In this document: one piece after another, positions 54,939-63,780 of the stretch | Numbering within the stretch: the stretch's first letter is position 1 | Layout: every line of letters starts with the position of its first letter | Assembly (NCBI GenBank): GCA_910577995.1 | Contig: CAJTND010000001.1 | Coordinates: 124,001-188,000 of the forward strand | From: an uncultured Christensenella sp. | GTDB lineage: Bacteria; Bacillota; Clostridia; Christensenellales; Pumilibacteraceae | DNA length: 64,000 bases | Direction of reading: 5' to 3' | Notes under the pieces: generated by a model | Seen by the model: only the letters and a program-made list of their open reading frames with translations | Databases searched by the model: none | What the model was told of the DNA's origin: nothing | Position numbers and translations under genes: made by a program

Positions 54939-56052
54939 GTCCGCTCCTTATCCTGTCCGCACATTCTGTTATGATCCGCGCCGCATCGAGCGCGGCGTCG
55001 AGCTCCGTATCGACGAAAAAGCTCAACCTGATACAGCACTCGGCCGCTTTTTCGGAAAGCCCCATAGCGCCGAGCACACGGTTACCGCGCTTACTGCCCG
55101 AGCACGCCGAACCTTTCCCGATGATAACTCCGTTATCGGACGCTATGTTTTGCAATATTTCGGCTTTGACTTCCGGCACGTGCACGCAAAGCACAAACCC
55201 GCTGTTAGGTCCGCTTCCCACTATCTCGCAACCGTTTTTTACGAAATGCTCGGAAAGTCTGTCGCGGATAGCCGCTATCTTGTTTATGTCTGCCGATCTT
55301 GCAAAATCTTCCGCCGCCGCGGCAAACGCGGCTATATACGGCGTGTTTTGCGTTCCCGAGCGCAGATTTTTTTCCTGTCCACCGCCGTACAGCAACGGCG
55401 CGATACCGAAGCCGCGGCGCACATACAAAAAGCCGATGCCCTTGGGCGCGCCTATCTTATGCGCGCTCGCGCTGTATAGATCAACGCCGAGCGAGCTTAT
55501 CGGCTCGCGCGTTTTTAGCACGGCCTGCACTCCGTCGGAATGAAAGACCGTCGTCGGGGATTTGGCTTTAACCGCCGCGGCGAGCTTTTTTATATTATTG
55601 ACCGCACCCGTTTCGTTGCTTACGTGAATGACCGAAACAAGCGCCGTTTCCTTATCTACAGCCGCTAAAAGCGCGTCGCCGTCGACCTGTCCGCCGCGTG
55701 TAAGAGGAACTACGCGGACGTCGATACCGCGGCTTTTGAGCTGCATTGCGGCCTCGTAAACGGACGCATGCTCGCCCGCCGTTATCACGACGTTGCCTTT
55801 TATACGCTTTCTGCCTCGCTCGATCGCCCAGTTATTCGCTTCCGTTGCGCACGACGTAAAGTATATCTCGTCGCTTTTGGCGCCGACTGCGGCGGCAAGC
55901 GCGTTGCGTGCGCGCTCCATTTCGGCATTGGCGTCAACGCTCGCGCGGTATGTCGCGTTGGGATTGAAAAAGTCTATCCTCATAGCGTTTGCCGCGGCGT
56001 CTACCGCATTATCGAATACCCGCGTCGTAGCGGCGTTGTCAAGATAGATCAT
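54928..56052 (-). CDS. Cysteine desulfurase (NifS/IscS family)
   Basis: A 374-residue PLP enzyme removing sulfur from cysteine. N-terminal MIYLDNAATT, the PLP lysine in SAHKIGAPKG, RSGTQNTP and the active-site cysteine in GKGSACSG are present. Overlap with thiI suggests it serves tRNA thiolation, as NifZ does in Bacillus. It follows the small membrane protein gene after six bases. Confidence 0.94.
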   Translation of the reverse strand: MIYLDNAATTRVFDNAVDAAANAMRIDFFNPNATYRASVDANAEMERARNALAAAVGAKSDEIYFTSCATEANNWAIERGRKRIKGNVVITAGEHASVYEAAMQLKSRGIDVRVVPLTRGGQVDGDALLAAVDKETALVSVIHVSNETGAVNNIKKLAAAVKAKSPTTVFHSDGVQAVLKTREPISSLGVDLYSASAHKIGAPKGIGFLYVRRGFGIAPLLYGGGQEKNLRSGTQNTPYIAAFAAAAEDFARSADINKIAAIRDRLSEHFVKNGCEIVGSGPNSGFVLCVHVPEVKAEILQNIASDNGVIIGKGSACSGSKRGNRVLGAMGLSEKAAECCIRLSFFVDTELDAALDAARIITECADRIRSGHVK

Positions 56053-56058
56053 TTGCGC

Positions 56059-56658
56059 TTATTCTTCCGTTTCGAGATTTTTTTCAAGTTCGGTCATGCT
56101 TTTATCGAAAATATTGACGGCGGACACAACGCGCCTGAGCGCGATCATAAAGCCGCGGTCGGGCTCGAGGAACATTATCCGTCTGCCTTTTTCGGTGCTG
56201 TAAAGCAGGTATAATATCGTCTTTTCGTTATCGTAGTTGACGAGCGCGAGTATCTTTTTTTCCGCTTTGCTCTCTATCTTCTTATAGCCTTCCGAGCCGA
56301 ACATCCCCGCGGATTCCACCGACCTAAGCCTTACTGAGTGCTTGAGCTTGCGGCGCTCGCGGAAATATATCTCCGATACTTTGAGATATTCGTCGTCTAT
56401 CACGTAGTCGTATTCCGTATTGTTGCGCTTGTTTACACGCCCGATTATCACCGCCGCTATAATAAACGGTACGGACGTAACGGAAAGTATACCGAGCCAG
56501 GCGACGAATGAATCGTCGACGACGAACAATATCGACGTGAGCAGTATGCCTATCGCCGCGACCGTACAAAACGTCTTTGCTATGGTCAGCGTGCGCGTCT
56601 TTTTGATTCGCTCGTCGATATTCTTATTTACTACGTTTTGTTCGTAATACTGTTCCAT
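56059..56658 (-). CDS. Small membrane protein of unknown function
   Basis: A 199-residue protein: short cytosolic start, two membrane helices (about 28-47 and 52-73), then a cytosolic domain of alternating strands (EYDYVIDDEYLKVSEIYF and KILALVNYDNEKTILYLLY) that resembles a PH-like fold. Many Clostridia have such proteins near desulfurase or histidine-kinase genes; no function is known to me. Its ATG shares one base with the kinase stop (TGATG), so it is coupled to the two-component system. Confidence 0.75.
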   Translation of the reverse strand: MEQYYEQNVVNKNIDERIKKTRTLTIAKTFCTVAAIGILLTSILFVVDDSFVAWLGILSVTSVPFIIAAVIIGRVNKRNNTEYDYVIDDEYLKVSEIYFRERRKLKHSVRLRSVESAGMFGSEGYKKIESKAEKKILALVNYDNEKTILYLLYSTEKGRRIMFLEPDRGFMIALRRVVSAVNIFDKSMTELEKNLETEE

Positions 56659-57797
56659 CAGTTGCTTTCTCCTTGTTCCGCCGACGAAACGTCGCCCTGC
56701 GGTTCTACCTTGCCTATTATCTTGCCGACGTTCGGTTTATGCTTGTCCGGATCGAACAGCGTCAGCGTGAATATAAACGTCGCGCCCGCGCCGCGGTTGC
56801 TCTCTACCCAAATGACCTCGCCGTGCTCGTCGATTATCTTTTTAACTATCGACAAGCCGAGCCCCGAGCCTTTGGTCTTGACGGGCGAACGCGATTTATC
56901 GGTCATGTAGAACCTGTCCCATATAAGCATTTGGTCTTTCTTGCTTATGCCGTAGCCGTAATCTTTGACGGTGACATAGACCTTGTTTTCGTGCACGCTC
57001 GTTATAAGTATTATCCTTGAATACGACGGAGAATACTTGATAGCGTTGTCGACGAGGTTGGTTATAACCTGTATTATCTTATCCTTATCGGCGAAAACAT
57101 AGCACGTGTCGCGCGCGAACTCGACGTTTATCTGCAATGCCTTTTTGAAAAGCGCGGGCTCGAATTTGAGCGCTATCTCTCTTATAACGTCGTTTATCTC
57201 GAACTTGCTCATGACGAGCGGATTTTTGCCCGAGTCGAGCCGCGACAGGTCGAGCATCGAGTTTATCAGCGCGTTGAGCCGTTTTGTTTCGCTCAGCGCT
57301 ATTTTGAGGTATTTTTCTTTGTCGTCGGGAGAAACCGTGCCGTCGAGCACCGCTTGCAAAAAGCCTTGCACGGAAGTAAGCGGCGATCGTAGCTCGTGCG
57401 ACGCGTTCGCGACAAACGACTTACGCATTTGTTCCAACCGCTCGTACTCCTCGGACGTCGCGTTGACCGCGGCGGTAAGCTCGCCCGCCGCGCCGTCTAT
57501 GGTGCGCTGTCTCAGCTTCAAGCCGTAGATCTCGTTATTAGCCATATCGTCCAGACATTTCGCCGCAGAGCGTATCTTGGAAAACACGAAGTAATGCGAT
57601 ATGAGTACGAAGCATATCAGCTCGAACAGACAGGTAAATACGACTATCACCAACAGCACTCCGCGCCCCTCCTCGGGCGTGTCGACATATGCGAAAGCCA
57701 AAGGAAAAAATACGGTGGAAAACAACGCGACTGCCGCCGCCGATATGCGGAAGATATGAGATCCGAAAAATCTTTTTATGCCCTTTTTTATCCGCAT
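56658..57797 (-). CDS. Sensor histidine kinase
   Basis: A 379-residue kinase with two membrane helices (about 15-37 and 45-72) joined by a very short outside loop of under ten residues, so it probably senses within the membrane or inside the cell. HAMP-like linker, phospho-acceptor H134 in NASHELRSP, N box NLVDNAIKYSP, G1 DYGYGI and G2 GSGLGLSIV. PhoR/WalK-like. Partner regulator lies seven bases upstream. Confidence 0.93.
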   Translation of the reverse strand: MRIKKGIKRFFGSHIFRISAAAVALFSTVFFPLAFAYVDTPEEGRGVLLVIVVFTCLFELICFVLISHYFVFSKIRSAAKCLDDMANNEIYGLKLRQRTIDGAAGELTAAVNATSEEYERLEQMRKSFVANASHELRSPLTSVQGFLQAVLDGTVSPDDKEKYLKIALSETKRLNALINSMLDLSRLDSGKNPLVMSKFEINDVIREIALKFEPALFKKALQINVEFARDTCYVFADKDKIIQVITNLVDNAIKYSPSYSRIILITSVHENKVYVTVKDYGYGISKKDQMLIWDRFYMTDKSRSPVKTKGSGLGLSIVKKIIDEHGEVIWVESNRGAGATFIFTLTLFDPDKHKPNVGKIIGKVEPQGDVSSAEQGESN

Positions 57798-57804
57798 CGT
57801 ATAC

Positions 57805-58497
57805 TTAAAAAACTTCTATCTTGTAGCCTATTCCCCAAACCGTCGTCAGCTTCCAGTGCGCGTTATCGCCGAGTTTTTCACGCACGCGCTTTATATGCAC
57901 GTCGACGGTGCGCGGGTCGCCCGTGTAGTTCTCGCCCCAAATGGTCTTTAACAGGTCGTCGCGCGTGAAAACGTGCATGGGCGTTTTGACGAGCGTATAC
58001 AAAAGCTCGATCTCTTTGGGCGGCATGTCGAGCTTTTCGCCGTCGCGCGTCACCGTAAAATCGCTCAGATCGACGGACAGATTGAAAAGATCGACGCGCT
58101 TGGGCTGTTCCGCCTGCGGCTTGGCTCGGCGCAGTATCGCTTTGATACGCGCGATAAGCTCTTGCGGCTCGAACGGCTTTGTTATATAATCGTCCGCGCC
58201 GCAGTCGAAACCGGATATCTTGTCCATCGGCTCGCCGCGCGCGGACAGCATGATAACGGGGATATCGGAAAACTGCCTGAGGTTCTTCAACGTCTCGAAT
58301 CCGTCCATAACGGGCATCATGATATCGAGTATGATAACGTCGTACGCGTTGTTACGCGCGGTTTCCAGCCCCGTCGCGCCGTCGTGCGCAAAGTCGGCGG
58401 AAAAACCGTCCTTTTCGAGATACAACGCGAGAAGCTGACAGATGTTCTCGTCGTCGTCTATCATCAGTACTTTGTATTTTTTAGCTTTATTTTCCAT
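57805..58497 (-). CDS. OmpR/PhoP-family response regulator
   Basis: A 230-residue two-domain regulator. Receiver domain with acidic pocket D14-D15-D16, phosphorylated D58 in IILDIMMP and ITKPFEP; C-terminal winged helix with EIELLYTLVKTP and GDPRTVDVHIKRVREKLG. ATG 58497 overlaps the preceding gene by 11 bases. It forms a pair with the kinase downstream. Target genes are unknown. Confidence 0.94.
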   Translation of the reverse strand: MENKAKKYKVLMIDDDENICQLLALYLEKDGFSADFAHDGATGLETARNNAYDVIILDIMMPVMDGFETLKNLRQFSDIPVIMLSARGEPMDKISGFDCGADDYITKPFEPQELIARIKAILRRAKPQAEQPKRVDLFNLSVDLSDFTVTRDGEKLDMPPKEIELLYTLVKTPMHVFTRDDLLKTIWGENYTGDPRTVDVHIKRVREKLGDNAHWKLTTVWGIGYKIEVF

Positions 58498-59002
58498 TAA
58501 GCACCAACCTGCCGTAATTAACGCCGCGAACATCGGTCACGGTCTCGTCCGCTGTCGTAAAGTTGTAATATTTTTTATAGACCGCGCCGACTATCTCGAC
58601 TACAGTCGTTATATCGGCGCACTCGCCGTTATCGAGCGGGATATGCAATAGCTCCGCCGCGGTGTGACACATCCTGCCGTTTATCGCGATGCAAGCCGCG
58701 ATACTGTCCGTCACTTCGTCCGCATCCGTGCCGTAAATATCGGCAACCGCGATGACTGCGGACGGCTCGGAATAGCCGCTTTGAATTATGTACAGCGTGA
58801 CGAGCATCGCGAGGTACTTAAAACCGTTTACTCCGTATCTAAAGCCGGTCGACGACAGTATAGTAGTCACATAAAAGAGTATTCGATTCGCATCGGTCTC
58901 GCGCTCCAATGCAAAGCTGTTGAATAACACCTCGTTGAGCGAGTAGTCGAGCCAATCTATCGCGCTCGCCGCAACGAATCTGTTGCCCGACATATCATTC
59001 AT
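58487..59002 (-). CDS. Receiver-less Spo0A C-domain-like protein, copy 2
   Basis: A 171-residue protein. The stretch VTTILSSTGFRYGVNGFKYL parallels the Spo0A effector-domain start ([20 protein letters not shown]), and later parts match its helix order, including NGRMCHTAAELLHIPLD against the SRGNIDSISSLFGYTVS region and a final helix like the sigma-A contact end. No phospho-receiver domain is present. The recognition helix (SRVERAIRHAIE in Spo0A) is DEVTDSIAACIA here, without arginines, so classical 0A-box binding is doubtful. It overlaps its neighbours by 8 and 11 bases. Confidence 0.7.
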   Translation of the reverse strand: MNDMSGNRFVAASAIDWLDYSLNEVLFNSFALERETDANRILFYVTTILSSTGFRYGVNGFKYLAMLVTLYIIQSGYSEPSAVIAVADIYGTDADEVTDSIAACIAINGRMCHTAAELLHIPLDNGECADITTVVEIVGAVYKKYYNFTTADETVTDVRGVNYGRLVLNGK

Positions 59003-59495
59003 ACTTCTCGCCGTCCTCGGAATTGACCTTTTTGAAGTAAAGCGCGAGATCGTATATCGCGTCGAGCGCCGTATTGGGCGTTGCGCCCGTTATGTACCGC
59101 ACTGCATCGACCTGCTCGCGGTCGCCCGTTAAATCGAATTGCCCGACCGCAAGTTTCTCGACGGCTTGCGGCGTATTGCCCGAATTGTCGGCTATCACTC
59201 GTATTATATCGTCGAACTCGAACGAATCAGACATCTTTTCCAAGACCGTTACAAGAATCGGAAAACCGCGGTCGCGCGGATACAAGCCTATAAACAACAG
59301 TGTTTTTACTATAAACGCTTTTATATCCTCGCGCCGCGCGCGAAGCGTATCGGACGATATCGGCTTGATTGTAAGCGCCTGTAAGCTCTCGCGCTCGAAA
59401 GCCGTCACAGCGTCGCCGCCTTTCCGCTCCGAAAAGGGAACGCCCGATCGTGACGTTCCGTAGACCGCCGTTTTGATCGCAGCAAGGTCAGTCAT
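58995..59495 (-). CDS. Receiver-less Spo0A C-domain-like protein, copy 1
   Basis: A 166-residue protein. An N-terminal stretch of about 60 residues of unknown type is followed by IVKTLLFIGLYPRDRGFPIL, which has the G-x5-G-aromatic spacing of the Spo0A effector domain, then helices equivalent to the recognition region (PQAVEKLAVGQF) lacking the basic residues. ATG 59495 overlaps the HIT gene by eight bases (ATGACTGA) and its end overlaps copy 2 by eight bases. The assignment is by eye and less certain than for copy 2. Confidence 0.6.
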   Translation of the reverse strand: MTDLAAIKTAVYGTSRSGVPFSERKGGDAVTAFERESLQALTIKPISSDTLRARREDIKAFIVKTLLFIGLYPRDRGFPILVTVLEKMSDSFEFDDIIRVIADNSGNTPQAVEKLAVGQFDLTGDREQVDAVRYITGATPNTALDAIYDLALYFKKVNSEDGEKYE

Positions 59496-59841
59496 CGCGC
59501 CTGTAATCGTTGATACCGAGCTTTTGTCCGCCCATAAGGTGCATGTGAAGATGCGGTACGGTCTGCAAAGCGTCATCGCCCTGATTGACTATAAAACGGA
59601 AGCCGTTTTCAAGCCCGAGCGTCGGCGCAAGCTCGCCTATCTTTTTGATGCATGCGGCGAGTTCCGCCGCGTCTGCGTCGGTCATTTGATTGAAGTATTT
59701 ATAATGTTTTTTCGGTATGGCAAGAAAATGTTTCTTCGCCCGCGGCGAAATGTCCTCGATAACGATCATGAGTTCGTCATCATAATACTTTTTACAGGGT
59801 ATCTCGCCTTTAATTATCTTACAAAAAACGCAATCGTCCAT
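59488..59841 (-). CDS. HIT family (HINT-like) nucleotide hydrolase
   Basis: A 117-residue histidine-triad protein. CVFCKIIKGEIP near the start and the catalytic triad PHLHMHLMGG are intact. HINT proteins hydrolyse adenosine phosphoramidates and aminoacyl-AMPs. ATG 59841 has GGAGG five bases upstream. It leads the eight-gene minus-strand block. Confidence 0.94.
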   Translation of the reverse strand: MDDCVFCKIIKGEIPCKKYYDDELMIVIEDISPRAKKHFLAIPKKHYKYFNQMTDADAAELAACIKKIGELAPTLGLENGFRFIVNQGDDALQTVPHLHMHLMGGQKLGINDYRRDD

Positions 59842-59880
59842 ATTCGCCTCCAAAGCAAGTTTTTTTCGCTTGTATTAAAC

Positions 59881-59949
59881 ACGGCTTACAAAAGCAAAGC
59901 TTTTGTATTGCTGTCGCAATATTATCCGCAATACGCGGATAATAGCCGT
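59881..59949. repeat. Four-way-junction (cloverleaf) palindromic element
   Basis: Closing stem ACGGC (59881-59885) / GCCGT (59945-59949). Inside, back to back: TACAAAAGC-AAA-GCTTTTGTA (59887-59907), TTGC-TGTC-GCAA (59908-59919) and TATTATCCGC-AATAC-GCGGATAATA (59920-59944). All pairs are perfect and the hairpins abut. It lies in the leader of the HIT operon on the minus strand. Confidence 0.85.
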
Positions 59950-60000
59950 TAGTTGAAATACAGCGCGGATCTGCCCTTGCAAGCAAGCATATCCACGTGT

Positions 60001-60029
60001 ATTATACAATATTTCCGCGATCATTGCAA
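60001..60029 (-). promoter_or_regulatory. Promoter of the HIT-to-thiI operon
   Basis: Minus strand: TTGCAA (60024-60029), 17-bp spacer, TATAAT (60001-60006). It gives a leader of about 150 bases that contains the cloverleaf element. Confidence 0.82.
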
Positions 60030-60056
60030 TAATATACGGCTGGATTTATGCAAAAG

Positions 60057-60087
60057 AAAAGCGGCTTTTTGTGCAAAGCCGCTTTTT
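60057..60087 (-). terminator. Terminator of enolase
   Basis: AAGCGGCTTT / AAAGCCGCTT stem with T-rich sequence on both sides; on the minus strand it is followed by TTCTTTT. It may work in both directions. Confidence 0.85.
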
Positions 60088-60102
60088 GTTTCTCTGTAAT
60101 TA

Positions 60103-61431
<1,329 letters not shown>

Positions 61432-61434
61432 TTA

Positions 61435-61463
61435 ATAATATCACACTCGGTTTTGAAAATCAA
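61435..61463 (-). promoter_or_regulatory. Promoter of eno
   Basis: Minus strand: TTGATT, 17-bp spacer, TATTAT with an extended -10 TGA. Confidence 0.8.
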
Positions 61464-61506
61464 GTGTTTGCGCAAGCAATGATAAATTTATCGTGCATTT
61501 TTTAAT

Positions 61507-61535
61507 AAAAAACGGGACGGCGCGCGACCGTCCCG
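61507..61535 (-). terminator. Terminator of the perR-ahpC-reductase operon
   Basis: CGGGACGG / CCGTCCCG stem followed by six T on the minus strand. Confidence 0.93.
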
Positions 61536-61545
61536 ACTTTTGTTT

Positions 61546-63186
61546 TTATTCGGCTATTTCCGCTAACAGCTGACCGACGTTCTTTTTGCCGAAAACGACT
61601 TTTTCTTTGCCGTCGCGACCGCCGATGACCGTGCACGGCACGCTCATGACGTTGTACTCGTCGCGGAGCTTCGGATACAGCGCAAGGTCGAATATCTCCG
61701 CCGATACTTCGGCATTGAGCGACGCGAGCCTTTGCGCCGATACGACGGTATCAGGACACATCGTGCACGACAGCGATACGAATACCCGTATATCGGTCTT
61801 GCCGAGCGCCTCCGCCGCCGCACGGTCGCCGTCCGAGATCGGCTGTCCCGCACTCGACACGTTGTACAGACCGAGTATGAACGAGGTGAACTCGTGTCCG
61901 CTCGGCACGCCGTGGAACGCAAGACCGGTATAACCGTCGGCGTCGTAAACGCGCACGCACGGCAAAAACTCCGTGCCGCCCTCTTCCGTCGTCACCGTTA
62001 TCTTGTCGCAAAGCTCGGCGAGCTTATCGCAATACGTCTTTAACGTCTGCGACGCTTCGCCGCCGTCGAGAGAGAGTTTCAGTTCGATAGCGTCGGTCAT
62101 ACGCGAGAATACGGCGTTGAGCTGAGCGAGCACGGCGTCGTCGAATATCCCGTCGCCGTCCGTGCCGGTTGCGCTCGGAGCTTTGCTTATATCCGTCGAG
62201 CTTTTTGCCGACTGTTTGGGACGCACAGGCGTTATGCCCGTTTTCTTTTGCATTTTCGCCGCGTGCCGCTCCATTTCCGTCGCGGCGGTCGCGCCGTCGC
62301 CGACGGCTGTTACGACCTGCCTGAGCTGTTTTACGCAGACGTCGCCCGCCGCAAAAATACCGTCGACGCTCGTCCGCTGATCGCGGTCGGCGATGATATA
62401 ACCGTGATCGTCGAGCTTTACGACGTCTTTGACAAGATCTGTTTCGGGCGCATAGCCGACGAATACGAACACGCCGAACGTCTTACCGTCGCTATTGCGC
62501 TCGGTCACTTCGCCCGTCTTGTTGTTGCGGTAGCGTATATAATCGAGTCCGCTGCCGCTGCTCTTTACTTCCTCCACCTCGGTATTGGGCAATACCGTTA
62601 TCTTGGGATTGGTCTTGGCATGCTCGGCAGTAGCCGCGGCGCAGGTAAAGTCGTCGGTCATCATCAGGATAGTAACGTGTTCGGCGTACTTCGTCAAAAA
62701 CACGCTCTCCTCGGCGGCGGCAAAGCCTCCGCCTATCACGTAAACCTCCTTGCCCGTAAAGAACTCGCCGTCGCACGTCGCGCAATACGCAACGCCCCTG
62801 CCGCGGTGCTCGTCCTCGCCCTTGAATCCGACCGTGCGCGGATGCGCGCCCGTAGCTATAAGCACGGAGAACGCGCGTATATCGCCTTTATCGGTATTGA
62901 CCGTTTTTATATCGCCTGCCGCATCGATGCCGACAGCCTCCGCTATGCGGAACTCCGCGCCGAAGCTTTGAGCCTGGTCGCGCATCGTCGCCGTAAGCTC
63001 CTTGCCCGTCGTGTGCGCGACGCCCGGATAGTTCACTACCTCGTCTGTTATAGTTATCTGACCGCCGAAGTTATCCTTTTCCAATACAACGACGCGATAG
63101 CGCGCTCGTGCAAGATACAGCGCGGCGGTCAGCCCCGCAGGACCGCCGCCGATTATCGCCGCATCGAAAATATTTTCTTCCGTCAT
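61546..63186 (-). CDS. AhpF-like reductase with permuted domain order
   Basis: A 546-residue flavoprotein. Residues 1-310 form a thioredoxin-reductase module: GGGPAGLTAA for FAD, the redox pair C135-A-T-C138, and IGGGFAAAEE for NAD(P)H. After a linker (about 311-345), residues 346-546 resemble the N-terminal domain of AhpF: HEFTSFILGL and SLSCTMCPD with the redox pair C474/C477, then MSVPCTVIGG. In classical AhpF this double-thioredoxin-fold domain comes first; here it is last. It lies three bases after ahpC, which it most likely reduces. Confidence 0.9.
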   Translation of the reverse strand: MTEENIFDAAIIGGGPAGLTAALYLARARYRVVVLEKDNFGGQITITDEVVNYPGVAHTTGKELTATMRDQAQSFGAEFRIAEAVGIDAAGDIKTVNTDKGDIRAFSVLIATGAHPRTVGFKGEDEHRGRGVAYCATCDGEFFTGKEVYVIGGGFAAAEESVFLTKYAEHVTILMMTDDFTCAAATAEHAKTNPKITVLPNTEVEEVKSSGSGLDYIRYRNNKTGEVTERNSDGKTFGVFVFVGYAPETDLVKDVVKLDDHGYIIADRDQRTSVDGIFAAGDVCVKQLRQVVTAVGDGATAATEMERHAAKMQKKTGITPVRPKQSAKSSTDISKAPSATGTDGDGIFDDAVLAQLNAVFSRMTDAIELKLSLDGGEASQTLKTYCDKLAELCDKITVTTEEGGTEFLPCVRVYDADGYTGLAFHGVPSGHEFTSFILGLYNVSSAGQPISDGDRAAAEALGKTDIRVFVSLSCTMCPDTVVSAQRLASLNAEVSAEIFDLALYPKLRDEYNVMSVPCTVIGGRDGKEKVVFGKKNVGQLLAEIAE

Positions 63187-63189
63187 AGA

Positions 63190-63753
63190 TCAAAGCTGCC
63201 CGACAAGATCGAGACTGGGCTTGAGCGTTTCCGCACCGGGCTTCCACTTGGCGGGGCACACTTCGTCGCCGTGCTGATGGACGAATTGGCATGCCAAGAG
63301 CTTGCGGAGAAGTTCCTCTGCGTTCCTGCCGACATTGCCTGCATTTACCTCGTAAGCGACTATCTTTCCCTCGGGATTGACGATAAACGTGCCGCGCTCG
63401 CTCATTCCGTCCGCTTCGATATACACCTCAAAGTCATTGGACAGCGCGTGCGTAGGATCGGCGAGCATGGGATAGGTTATCTTTTGTATGCGCTTGGACG
63501 CGTCGTGCCACGCCTTGTGCACGAAATGCGAGTCGCACGACACGGCATACACCTCGCAACCGGCTTTCTTGAACTCGGCGTATTTATCAGCGAGGTCCTC
63601 GAGCTCGGTCGGGCATATAAACGTGAAATCGGCGGGATAGAAAAAGAATACGCTCCACTTGCCGAGTATGTCTTTTTTAGTGACGGACTTGAAGGCTTTG
63701 TTCTGGAAAGCCTGTACGTTGAAATCGGATACTTCCTTATTGATAAGCGACAT
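63190..63753 (-). CDS. ahpC: Alkyl hydroperoxide reductase subunit C (peroxiredoxin)
   Basis: A 187-residue typical 2-Cys peroxiredoxin reducing hydrogen and organic peroxides. The peroxidatic cysteine is C47 in FTFICPTE and the resolving cysteine C166 in EVCPAKW. AAGGAG precedes the ATG. It stands between perR and the AhpF-like reductase, forming a complete peroxide-defence unit. Confidence 0.96.
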   Translation of the reverse strand: MSLINKEVSDFNVQAFQNKAFKSVTKKDILGKWSVFFFYPADFTFICPTELEDLADKYAEFKKAGCEVYAVSCDSHFVHKAWHDASKRIQKITYPMLADPTHALSNDFEVYIEADGMSERGTFIVNPEGKIVAYEVNAGNVGRNAEELLRKLLACQFVHQHGDEVCPAKWKPGAETLKPSLDLVGQL

Positions 63754-63780
63754 GAATTGCTCCTTGAAAAAAATTATTTT

